Shown: positions 1-6,716, counted from the stretch's first letter. The stretch: 8,017 nucleotides of DNA from Thiohalocapsa sp. (GCF_019695415.1 NZ_JAIFKJ010000237.1:1-8017), one strand, 5' to 3'. Notes: generated by a model from the sequence alone, not told the origin. A program made the numbers and translations.

Positions 1-1
1 T

Positions 2-2632
2 GTCGACGGTGGTGCCGAGCGCCTGCGCCGCTTCGGCGAGAATGCCCTCCTGGCTGCCGAAACGCGCTCGGGCATCGCCATCTTCGTGAGCCAGTTCAAC
101 AGCCTGCCGGTGGCGCTGCTGGGCGTGTCCGCGGGCGTGGCGGTGGCCACCGGCGGCCTGCTGGACGCGGGCGTGATTCTGGGCGTGGTGATGATCAACG
201 GCGTCATCGGCTTCGTCACCGAGCGCCAGGCGGAGCGCACCATCGAGTCCCTGACCCAGACCGGCGCGCGCAGCGTCAAGGCCCTGCGCGGCGGGGAGAC
301 GGTGACGGTGCCGGTGGAGGAGATCGTCCCGGGCGACGTGCTGCTGCTGGCCCCGGGGGATTACATCGCCGCCGACGTCCGGCTGCTGCGGGCGCATCGT
401 CTGAGCGTGGACGAGTCGGCGCTGACGGGCGAGAGCATGCCGGTGAGCAAGGACCAGGACTTCGTCGCCAAGGAGGACACGCCGCTGGGCGATCGGCGCA
501 ACATGGCCTACATGGGCACCCATGTGACGGGTGGAAACGGTCGCGGGCTGGTGGTGGCCACGGCGGCGGCGACGGAGCTCGGGCAGATTCAGACCATGGT
601 GGGTGAGGCGGAGTCCCCGGAGACGCCCATGCAGAAGCAGCTCGGGCGCATGGGCACCCAGCTGGCGCTGCTCTCGGGCGGTGTCTGCGCTGGTGTCTTT
701 GCGGTCGGTGTGCTGCGGGGCTATGCCTGGCTGGAGATGCTGAAGGCGTCTGTATCGCTCGCCGTCGCCGCGGTGCCGGAGGGCCTGCCGGCGGTGGCTA
801 CCACGACGCTCGCTATGGGCATCAATGACATGCGCGGGCGCAATGTCGCAGTGCGTCATTTGGATGCCGTTGAGACGTTGGGCTCCGTGCAGGTCTTCTG
901 CATGGACAAGACCGGCACGCTCACCATGAACCGCATGGCCGTGGTGGCCGTCTACGGCGGCGGCGAGCGCTACAAGGTGGCCTCGCACGAATTTACCGAC
1001 GACGACGGCCACGCCGTGGACCCGTTGGCGCGCGAGGAGCTGGTGCGGCTGATGCAGGTGGTATCGCTATGCAGCGAGGCCGAGATCAAGGGCGTGCCCG
1101 GCAAGTGGCGCTACGAGGGCTCTCCCACCGAGAATGCGCTGGTGGAGCTGGCGGTGGAGGCGGGCGTCGACGTGCCGGCGCTGCGCGCGGAGCGCCCGCG
1201 GCTCAAGACCCGCTACCGCGCCGAGGGCCGGCCGTACATGTCGAGCCTGCATCCGTACAAAGGCGACAAGCATCTGTTGGCGGTGAAGGGCAGCCCGGAC
1301 GAGGTGCTGGCGCTTTGCACCACCATGCTGCGCGACGGCAAAAAGGTCCGGCTCACCAAGGCGATGCGCGCCGAGATCACGAACGAGAACCAGCGCATGG
1401 CGGGGCAGGCCCTGCGCGTGCTCGGCGCCGCCTACCGCGAGCTGGACGAGGGGCAAATGCCGGACAAGACCGGCCAGCTCTGCTGGCTCGGCCTCGCCGG
1501 CATGGCGGACCCCATGCGCCCCGGTATGGACAGGCTCATCGCCGAGTATCACCAAGCCGGCATCGAGACCATCATGATCACCGGCGACCAGAGCGCCACG
1601 GCCTATGCCATTGGCAAGGAGCTGGGGCTTTCCGGCGACAAGCCCTTGCAGGTACTGGAGTCCAACAAGCTCGAGGAGATGGACCCGGAGCTGCTCGCCG
1701 GCTTGGTGCGCAATGTGCACGTCTTCGCGCGGGTGAGCCCGGCACATAAGCTCAAGATCGTCCGTGCGCTGCAGGAGGCGGGCATGGTGGTGGCCATGAC
1801 CGGCGATGGCATCAACGACGGTCCGGCGCTCAAGGCCGCCGACATCGGGGTCGCCATGGGCGAGAGCGGGACCAACGTCGCCCGCGAGGTCTCGGATGTC
1901 GTACTGGAAGACGACAACCTGCACACCATGACCATCGCGGTGGCGCAGGGTCGGACCATCTACAACAATATCCGGAAAATGATCCACTTCATGGTCTCCA
2001 CCAATCTCACGGAGATCGAGGTGATGCTCGCCGGCGTCATGCTCGGCTGGGGTGAGGCCATGAACCCCATGCAGCTGTTGTGGATCAACCTGGTGACGGA
2101 CATCTTCCCGGGGCTCGCGCTGGCCATGGAGCCCGCGGAGCCTGACATCATGGACCGCCCGCCGCGGGACCCGGAGGAGCCGATCATCACCCGCGAGGAC
2201 CTGAGACGCATGGCCTTCGAGTCCGGCACCATCGGCCTCGGCACCGCCGGCGCCTTCATTTACGGCATGCGCAAATACGGCCTTGGACCGGCGCCCAGCA
2301 CGCTCGCCTTCAACACGCTGGTGATGAACGAGCTGACCCATGCGCTCAGCTCGCGCTCGCGCTACCGCAATGTCTTCGGCGGCGAGAAGCTCGCCCCCAA
2401 CAAACACCTGACCCGTGCGGTGTTGGGCATGGCGGCGCTGCAGGTGGTGGTGAGCGTCGTCCCCGGCGCGCGCCGGCTGCTCGGCACGGTGCCGCTCGGC
2501 TGGATGGACCTGGCCGCCATCGGCGCCGGTGTCATCCTTCCGCTGATTGTCAATGAGGCGACCAAGCCCGCGTATCGTGGGCCAGAGCATGCGGTGGTCC
2601 TTGACGCGCCGCCGGAGGAGCGGACGACGTGA
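2..2632 (+). CDS. P-type cation-transporting ATPase, SERCA/PMCA-like (P2 class), 5' end outside window
   Basis: This is an inner-membrane ion pump that uses ATP through a phospho-aspartate intermediate. The reading frame is open to the left edge, with residues such as RLRRFGENALL before the internal GTG at 86, so the true start lies upstream and 86 is not the start. Motifs in order are TGES of the actuator domain (nt 425-436), the M4 ion motif PEGLP (776-790), the phosphorylation motif DKTGTLT (905-925), TGD (about 1580-1588) and the hinge GDGINDGPALK (from 1802). All transmembrane calcium ligands of SERCA have counterparts: E of PEGLP, N and E of STNLTEI (M5), N, T and D of NLVTD (M6), and E of VMNELTHAL (M8). 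From family knowledge this predicts Ca2+ (possibly Mn2+) export; the ion itself is inferred. The gene ends 230 bp before the metK-like gene on the same strand. The family assignment is secure and the substrate less so. Confidence 0.95.
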   Translation, partial: VDGGAERLRRFGENALLAAETRSGIAIFVSQFNSLPVALLGVSAGVAVATGGLLDAGVILGVVMINGVIGFVTERQAERTIESLTQTGARSVKALRGGETVTVPVEEIVPGDVLLLAPGDYIAADVRLLRAHRLSVDESALTGESMPVSKDQDFVAKEDTPLGDRRNMAYMGTHVTGGNGRGLVVATAAATELGQIQTMVGEAESPETPMQKQLGRMGTQLALLSGGVCAGVFAVGVLRGYAWLEMLKASVSLAVAAVPEGLPAVATTTLAMGINDMRGRNVAVRHLDAVETLGSVQVFCMDKTGTLTMNRMAVVAVYGGGERYKVASHEFTDDDGHAVDPLAREELVRLMQVVSLCSEAEIKGVPGKWRYEGSPTENALVELAVEAGVDVPALRAERPRLKTRYRAEGRPYMSSLHPYKGDKHLLAVKGSPDEVLALCTTMLRDGKKVRLTKAMRAEITNENQRMAGQALRVLGAAYRELDEGQMPDKTGQLCWLGLAGMADPMRPGMDRLIAEYHQAGIETIMITGDQSATAYAIGKELGLSGDKPLQVLESNKLEEMDPELLAGLVRNVHVFARVSPAHKLKIVRALQEAGMVVAMTGDGINDGPALKAADIGVAMGESGTNVAREVSDVVLEDDNLHTMTIAVAQGRTIYNNIRKMIHFMVSTNLTEIEVMLAGVMLGWGEAMNPMQLLWINLVTDIFPGLALAMEPAEPDIMDRPPRDPEEPIITREDLRRMAFESGTIGLGTAGAFIYGMRKYGLGPAPSTLAFNTLVMNELTHALSSRSRYRNVFGGEKLAPNKHLTRAVLGMAALQVVVSVVPGARRLLGTVPLGWMDLAAIGAGVILPLIVNEATKPAYRGPEHAVVLDAPPEERTT

Positions 2633-2703
2633 GCGCGCGCGAAGTGGATACGTGAAAAGTGCAGAGCGATGGAGTCTCGCCTACGCTCGTGCCGCAGGGG
2701 CTC

Positions 2704-2745
2704 GGCGTCCGTCGGGTCGACGCCAAGGGGGCCCAACGATTGGGC
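2704..2745 (+). other. Two tandem hairpins in the ATPase-metK gap
   Basis: The first hairpin pairs GGCGTC (2704-2709) with GACGCC (2719-2724) across a 9-nt loop. The second pairs GCCCAA (2731-2736) with TTGGGC (2740-2745) across a CGA triloop. Neither is followed by a run of T, so they are not classical intrinsic terminators for the ATPase gene. The 3' arm of the second overlaps the 5' arm of the larger hairpin starting at 2743, so the two cannot form together. The pairing is seen directly; any function is inferred. Confidence 0.5.
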
Positions 2746-2796
2746 TCATGCGCCGATTCCCTCCGCCCTTTGCCCTCGGCCCTGGCGCAATGAGCC
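2743..2796 (+). promoter_or_regulatory. Long bulged hairpin in the metK leader
   Basis: GGCTCATGCGCC (2743-2754) pairs over all 12 bases with 2784-2796, leaving one bulged A. The 29-nt apical loop (2755-2783) is C-rich and includes CTCCG (2761-2765), which is complementary to CGGAG (2851-2855), the metK Shine-Dalgarno region. The alternatives (hairpin 2731-2745 or this one, loop free or paired to the SD) have the shape of a leader control element. No known SAM or SAH riboswitch class is recognisable. GC-rich DNA makes chance pairing common, so regulation is a hypothesis. Confidence 0.4.
2759..2786 (+). repeat. Four CCCTNNN heptads (i-motif / minus-strand G-quadruplex pattern)
   Basis: Four heptads starting CCCT follow each other without gaps at 2759, 2766, 2773 and 2780. 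The CCC tracts are exactly 7 nt apart, so the minus strand reads GGG-N4-GGG-N4-GGG-N4-GGG, which fits the canonical G-quadruplex pattern. The array lies in the apical loop of the 2743-2796 hairpin, upstream of metK, with the G-rich strand as transcription template. The spacing is seen directly; folding in the cell is not shown. Confidence 0.5.
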
Positions 2797-2851
2797 ATCG
2801 GTAAGTCTCGGACCTTTGCCCCGTAAAGCGGCATCAGGCCACCCGTCAATC

Positions 2852-2855
2852 GGAG
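2852..2855 (+). promoter_or_regulatory. Shine-Dalgarno of the metK-like gene
   Basis: GGAG ends 7 nt before the ATG at 2863 and supports that start. The surrounding CGGAGCCC can pair with CTCCG in the loop at 2761-2765, or with GGGCTC at 2742-2747. Confidence 0.65.
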
Positions 2856-2862
2856 CCCACCC

Positions 2863-4062
2863 ATGAGCGACGACTTCATCTTCACGTCCGAATCCGTCAC
2901 CACGGGTCACCCGGACAAGCTCTGCGACCAGGTGAGCGACGCCATTGTCGATCACTTTCTGGGGCAGGACCCGAACGCCGGCATCGTCGCCGAGTGCGCC
3001 ATGGCGAGCGGCGTGCTGTTTATCTCCGCCCACTATGCCTCCAAGGGCGGGCTCGCCATCCCGGACGTGGCGCGGGCGGTGATCCGCAGCGTCGGCTATC
3101 CGCGGGAGGTGTTCGACGCCGACGCCTGCACCATCATGACCAGCTTCATGGACCACACCGAGCGGGACTATCACCCGCTCGACCTGGACGCCCTGGACGA
3201 CGATGCCCTGGGGCGCGTCACCGCCAAGGACCAGGTGACCGTCTTCGGCTACGCCTGCGATCAAACCGAGGCGCTGATGCCGCTGCCGGTCGTCATCGCC
3301 CACGCGCTGGCGCGGCGTTTGGACGACCCGGACTTGGAGGCGGATCTGCCCTATTTGCTGCCGGACGCCAAGGTGCAGGTCGGGGTGGAATACCGCGACG
3401 GGCGGCCCGTGCGCATACACAGCGTGGCGCTCGAGACCAGCCAGCGTGAGGACGCGGCGCCGGGCCTGGATCGACTTCGCTCGGACCTGATCCACGGCGT
3501 CATTACGCCTGTGCTGGCCGAGCAGCCGGTGGCCCCGGACGGCGAGACGCATTACTTCATCAACCCGGAGGGCCCCGTCATCGGCGGTGGACCGGCGGTC
3601 CACTCCGGGCTCACGGGGCGCAAGACGGGTATCGACACCTATGGCGAGTATGCGCGCCACAGCGGGGCGGCCCTCAGCGGAAAGGACCCCATGCGCATCG
3701 ACCGAGTCGGCGCCTATGCCGCCCGCTACGCCGCAAAGAACGCCGTCGCCGCCGGCCTCGCTGGCGAGTGCGAGGTGCAGCTCAGCTACAGTATCGGCTC
3801 CGCCGGCCCGGTGAGTCTGCGTGTTCGCACCTTCGGCACCGGCCGCATCGACGACGCCGCAATCGCGCGGCATCTGCAACAGCATTTCGACTTCCGCATC
3901 GGCGCTATCGTGCGCGACTTGCGCCTTCGCCATCTGCCCGCCGAGCATCCCGAGGGCTTCTACCGTAAGCTCGCCGCCTATGGCCACATGGGCCGTCATG
4001 ACATGGATGTACCTTGGGAGCGTACGGATGTCGCCGGACGGCTGGCCGAGTCTGCCGGCTGA
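2863..4062 (+). CDS. metK: Divergent S-adenosylmethionine synthetase (MetK homologue)
   Basis: The family joins ATP and methionine into S-adenosylmethionine, releasing phosphate and pyrophosphate, in the cytoplasm. The 399-aa product is close to the usual length of about 384-400 and covers the whole three-domain fold: SESVTTGHPDK at residues 9-19, DQVTVFGYACDQTEALMP at 123-140, LLPDAK at 165-170, GLTGRK at 249-254, SGKDP at 272-276 and the YGHMGR end at 373-378. Counterparts of the E. coli ATP/triphosphate residues H14, D16, K17, D118, K165, R244, K245, K265 and D271 are present. The methionine-contact residues E55, Q98 and D238 align with H57, H98 and H247, and K269 is R278. The signature loop GAGDQG reads TAKDQV, and GGGAFSGKD reads SGAALSGKD. 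It may therefore be an accessory paralogue with a changed substrate rather than the housekeeping enzyme. The start is set by GGAG 7 nt upstream. Fold assignment is firm; reaction uncertain. Confidence 0.9.
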   Translation: MSDDFIFTSESVTTGHPDKLCDQVSDAIVDHFLGQDPNAGIVAECAMASGVLFISAHYASKGGLAIPDVARAVIRSVGYPREVFDADACTIMTSFMDHTERDYHPLDLDALDDDALGRVTAKDQVTVFGYACDQTEALMPLPVVIAHALARRLDDPDLEADLPYLLPDAKVQVGVEYRDGRPVRIHSVALETSQREDAAPGLDRLRSDLIHGVITPVLAEQPVAPDGETHYFINPEGPVIGGGPAVHSGLTGRKTGIDTYGEYARHSGAALSGKDPMRIDRVGAYAARYAAKNAVAAGLAGECEVQLSYSIGSAGPVSLRVRTFGTGRIDDAAIARHLQQHFDFRIGAIVRDLRLRHLPAEHPEGFYRKLAAYGHMGRHDMDVPWERTDVAGRLAESAG

Positions 4063-4079
4063 GTGTTTTAAGGAGACGT

Positions 4080-4109
4080 CGATTTGTTGGCCATTCTGGC
4101 CAAAAATCG
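4080..4109 (+). repeat. 13-bp hairpin just after the metK-like gene (inverted CGATTT/TTGGC motif)
   Basis: CGATTT (4080-4085) and TTGGCCA (4087-4093) pair with TGGCCAA (4097-4103) and AAATCG (4104-4109), leaving G4086 bulged and a TTC loop. It begins 17 nt after the metK-like stop. It could help end that transcript, but no T-run follows on the plus strand. It may instead be a pair of inverted binding sites, since the same motif recurs at 4181-4193. Confidence 0.55.
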
Positions 4110-4160
4110 GCCGGAGCCTGGCTCGTTCCCAACAGGGGCGGTTGCCGGGGTCCTTCATTT

Positions 4161-4189
4161 TTGACGACTTAGAGAAGCGCCGATTTATT
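4161..4189 (+). promoter_or_regulatory. Sigma70-type promoter of the GH57 gene
   Basis: TTGACG (4161-4166, five of six to consensus) and TTTATT (4184-4189, four of six) are separated by exactly 17 bp. Transcription would start near 4196, giving a leader of about 80 nt before the GTG at 4277. An imperfect inverted repeat, AAGCGCC (4175-4181) with GGCGTTT (4190-4196), brackets the -10 box and could serve as an operator. This suggests the GH57 gene can be transcribed separately from the metK-like gene. Confidence 0.55.
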
Positions 4190-4193
4190 GGCG
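4181..4193 (+). repeat. Third copy of the CGATTT(n)TTGGC motif, over the -10 box
   Basis: CGATTTATTGGCG matches CGATTTGTTGGCC at 4080-4092 in 11 of 13 positions. A shorter inverted copy, reading CGATTTTTGGCC on the minus strand, lies at 4098-4109. The third copy covers the proposed -10 element. A shared regulator-binding site is possible but unproved. Confidence 0.4.
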
Positions 4194-4276
4194 TTTCCCT
4201 AACTCCGTGAGCCCAGCCAGGAGCGGGCGCAGCGGCGACCTCGATCTGACTGTCGCGGGCCTCCGTCAATCTCGTT

Positions 4277-6439
4277 GTGCCGACCATGCCGATCTTCACG
4301 CGCATCCTGAGTACCGCCTGCCCCGAGGCGCTCCCCATTGACGCCGATGCTGGGCACCCGGCGTTCAGCATTGGATTCACTGCAGATGGCGAGATCCCCT
4401 TCCCGCAGGTGATCCTGCGGGCGGGCGGCAAGGAGACCCTGCTGAACGGCGACGCCATCAAGGTGCAGCAAACCGTGCCCGGCACCTGGGCCTACGAGGC
4501 CGAGGTGCCGCCGGGCAGGGTGGCGGGGGAGTTCATCGAGGTCCAGGTGGAGGGTTGCCGCCGGGCGGATATCGCGGGTGCCGGTGGCGGCGATTGGATC
4601 AAGGCCTTCTGCCAGATCCGTCTCACTGGGGGCGGTCAAGCTGCCGCTGAGCGTGGCGCCGCGGCGGCGCCGGCGTCGGGCGAGCGTCCCGCGGTGTTCG
4701 GCGGTGCCGAAGTGAAGCTCTACTTCGGCATCCACAAGCACATGCACCAGCCCTACTACAACACCACGGACCCCGACGCCTGGGACGGAGAGAAGGACGG
4801 GACCTTAGGCTCCAGCGGCGGCAACTCCACCGACTTCGGGCACGCGGCGGCGCAGCAATACATCAAAGGCGACCTGCCCGAAGCGGGGCTGTGCACCAGC
4901 TGGAGCGGCTCGCTCCTCGGGCAGAGGAGACGCGGGGGCGATCGTGGGCGCTGCGGCGGGCGCTTCGCGAGCTGGAGCCAGGCGCTGCGTCGCATGGCCG
5001 TGGCCAAGACGGCCCTCGGGAACCCGCGCCTCGCCTTCTCCGGGCTCGGTTTTTTCCACCCGTTGATGCCGCTCATCCCTTACCGGGACATCGTCCGACA
5101 GATCGCCTGGCACCGGGACGCCATCGAGAGCGCCTTCGGCGTGCAGCCGTCGCGGGTGCTGTTTCCGCCGGAGACGGCCTTCCATGTGCGCATGATCCCG
5201 GCCCTGAATGAGGCCGGCATTCAGGCGGTGATCTACGACTCCATTCACCGGTTCCGGGCTTGTCGCGACTATCCGTATGCCGGCACGGAAGAGGGCATGC
5301 TGCCGCCAAACCCCGCCGACCAAGTGAACCCACCGGTGGACGACTGGCTGCAGCTGCGCAACATCTGGGCAGCGTCGAAGATCTCGCCGTCGCTGCTGAA
5401 GCCGGAGTACGTCGGCTACGAGGACGCGGACGGTCGGCTGCACAAGATCATCGCCATCCCGGCTGAGCGCTATATCGGCAACGAGGATGCTCGCGGCGGC
5501 TTCGGTGCCCTGCAGTACCCGGACGTGCTGGGCCAGCTCTATCGGCGCATCGTCGAGACCGGCGGCTTCGACCCCGAGCATCCGCCCTTCTTCCTGCTCC
5601 ATTCCGACGGCGACAACCATGGTGGCGGGGCCGACAGCTACTACCATCACAACACCGGCCGGTTGGTGGCGTGGCTGCAGCAGGATCAGCGTTTCGAGCT
5701 GACCACGGCAGAGGACTATCTGGAACGCTTCCCACCAGACCCCGCGCAGGTGGCGCACATCGAGCCCGGCGCTTGGGCCGGCGCCGACAACGGCGACCCC
5801 CAATTCATGAAGTGGTTCAGCCGTTACGACCAGCCCTACTCACCGGACCTCAATTCCTGGGCCGTGCTCACGGCCTTCCAGAACCTGGTGCATACGCTGG
5901 AAGATGCCGAGCCGGAACATCCAGCACTACCCGAGGTGCTGCGGCTCATGCTCACCGCCGAAACCAGCTGTTATTGGTACTGGACGGGGCAGCAGGTGTG
6001 GGACCAGCAGGTCACCAACGCCGCCAATCTGGGGCTCGACCTGATCAAGTCGGCCATCGACGCACTGCTCGGCGCCGGTGGTGACCACACCGGGCCAACC
6101 ATCTTTCCGCCCTGGGTTACGCCGGAGAACCCCGGCGGTAAGCGCTGGGGACAGGGCTGCCTGCTGGATGCGCCGCGTGAGGGCACCGTGCACAGCTTCG
6201 TTGCGGACTGCTCGGGCCTCGGGCGCGTGGACCTCATTCTGCGCGCCGCTGGCGGCGTGACCCGCCTGCCCATGCGCAATCACGGCTCCTATCCGACACA
6301 GACGGGTGCCAGGGTCACGGCCGACTATGTCACCGCCGAGCTGCCGGCCGGCGCCGGCGACCTGCGCTACTACATCGAAGCTGAAGACCGGCGGGGCAAC
6401 ATCACCCGCGGCACGTTGGAGCGGATCTATCTCGCCTGA
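4277..6439 (+). CDS. Glycoside hydrolase family 57 protein with flanking beta-rich domains
   Basis: GH57 enzymes hydrolyse, transfer or branch alpha-glucans by a retaining mechanism. With no signal peptide visible, this 720-aa protein should act in the cytoplasm, probably on glycogen or maltodextrins. Residues 1 to about 120 look like a beta-rich accessory domain. An Ala/Gly-rich linker (118-140) leads into the catalytic part with HQP at 157-159, GLGFFHPLMPLIP at 256-268, FPPE with likely nucleophile E299, and SDGDN with likely acid/base D444. TAETSCYWYWTGQQVWDQ (560-577) belongs to the helical region after the barrel. Residues 635-720 look like a C-terminal Ig/FN3-like beta domain. Residues 212-230 are unusually Arg/Gly-rich. 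GTG at 4277 is the longest start after the in-frame stop at 4247; ATG at 4286 is the alternative. Neither has a clear Shine-Dalgarno. Family certain; exact activity (amylase, branching or transferase) unknown. Confidence 0.92.
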   Translation: MPTMPIFTRILSTACPEALPIDADAGHPAFSIGFTADGEIPFPQVILRAGGKETLLNGDAIKVQQTVPGTWAYEAEVPPGRVAGEFIEVQVEGCRRADIAGAGGGDWIKAFCQIRLTGGGQAAAERGAAAAPASGERPAVFGGAEVKLYFGIHKHMHQPYYNTTDPDAWDGEKDGTLGSSGGNSTDFGHAAAQQYIKGDLPEAGLCTSWSGSLLGQRRRGGDRGRCGGRFASWSQALRRMAVAKTALGNPRLAFSGLGFFHPLMPLIPYRDIVRQIAWHRDAIESAFGVQPSRVLFPPETAFHVRMIPALNEAGIQAVIYDSIHRFRACRDYPYAGTEEGMLPPNPADQVNPPVDDWLQLRNIWAASKISPSLLKPEYVGYEDADGRLHKIIAIPAERYIGNEDARGGFGALQYPDVLGQLYRRIVETGGFDPEHPPFFLLHSDGDNHGGGADSYYHHNTGRLVAWLQQDQRFELTTAEDYLERFPPDPAQVAHIEPGAWAGADNGDPQFMKWFSRYDQPYSPDLNSWAVLTAFQNLVHTLEDAEPEHPALPEVLRLMLTAETSCYWYWTGQQVWDQQVTNAANLGLDLIKSAIDALLGAGGDHTGPTIFPPWVTPENPGGKRWGQGCLLDAPREGTVHSFVADCSGLGRVDLILRAAGGVTRLPMRNHGSYPTQTGARVTADYVTAELPAGAGDLRYYIEAEDRRGNITRGTLERIYLA

Positions 6440-6481
6440 TCGGCGGAGAAACGCCGGGCCTATCAGGAGGCAAGCCACAGC

Positions 6482-6540
6482 GCTTCTTCGGTGTACGCAC
6501 TCGCCGGCCCGCCATGGCGCGTACGCGATGCCGAAGAGGC
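6482..6540. repeat. Two-step hairpin after the GH57 gene
   Basis: An outer 10-bp stem (6482-6491 with 6531-6540, one G-T wobble, core TCTTCGG/CCGAAGA) encloses an inner 6-bp stem GTACGC (6493-6498) with GCGTAC (6519-6524). It lies 42 nt after the GH57 stop. There is no T-run on either side. It could protect or help end the GH57 transcript. Confidence 0.45.
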
Positions 6541-6600
6541 CAAATCTGCCGTCAGGACCGCCGTAGAGACCGCGGTTGGCAGTGTTGCGGGAGCACCTCA

Positions 6601-6625
6601 CAAAACGGCCCCGCGCTGCGGGGCC
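6601..6625 (-). terminator. Intrinsic terminator of the serine hydrolase gene
   Basis: GGCCCCGC (6607-6614) and GCGGGGCC (6618-6625) form a perfect 8-bp stem with a 3-nt loop. Read on the minus strand it is followed at once by GTTTTG, the form of an intrinsic terminator, about 90 nt after the stop of the 6717-7679 gene. On the plus strand the following AAGGTTGC is a poor U-tract, so it ends GH57 transcripts less surely. Confidence 0.65.
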
Positions 6626-6661
6626 AAGGTTGCTTGCTCAAACGGAAGTGAGACAGGTGCT

Positions 6662-6709
6662 CCGCCCCGCCAAGATGACCTTTGGTGGGCGGCGGCTGGC
6701 GGCGCCAGC
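6662..6709. repeat. Two hairpins next to the serine hydrolase stop codon
   Basis: CCGCCC (6662-6667) plus CCAA (6670-6673) pair with TTGG (6682-6685) plus GGGCGG (6687-6692). GCTGGC (6695-6700) pairs with GCCAGC (6704-6709) across a GGC loop. Both lie between the stop of the minus-strand gene and its terminator, so they would fold in its 3' untranslated RNA. No T-run adjoins either one. Confidence 0.4.
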
Positions 6710-6716
6710 GCGTGCG

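Noticed and set aside
86..88. GTG at 86 as the start of the ATPase
   Set aside because: The frame continues without a stop to the left edge with sequence typical of the N-terminal domain, and the first membrane helix would otherwise lack its preceding region.
1067..2590. A 507-codon open frame on the minus strand opposite the ATPase gene
   Set aside because: It is rich in His, Arg and Gly with no domain, as expected for the antisense of a GC-rich gene, and the plus-strand ATPase motifs span the whole stretch.
2633..2862. A SAM or SAH riboswitch ahead of the metK-like gene
   Set aside because: I could not match the conserved cores of the SAM-I, SAM-II or SAH classes; only generic hairpins are visible.
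2746..4485. A 579-codon open frame on the minus strand over the metK-like gene
   Set aside because: It is an antisense shadow of a clear MetK homologue and runs through two intergenic gaps; it has no recognisable motif.
4891..5211. Frameshifted GH57 gene, continued in the +1 frame
   Set aside because: The main frame is uninterrupted and carries family motifs on both sides, so a net frameshift is excluded; only a compensated local misread remains possible.
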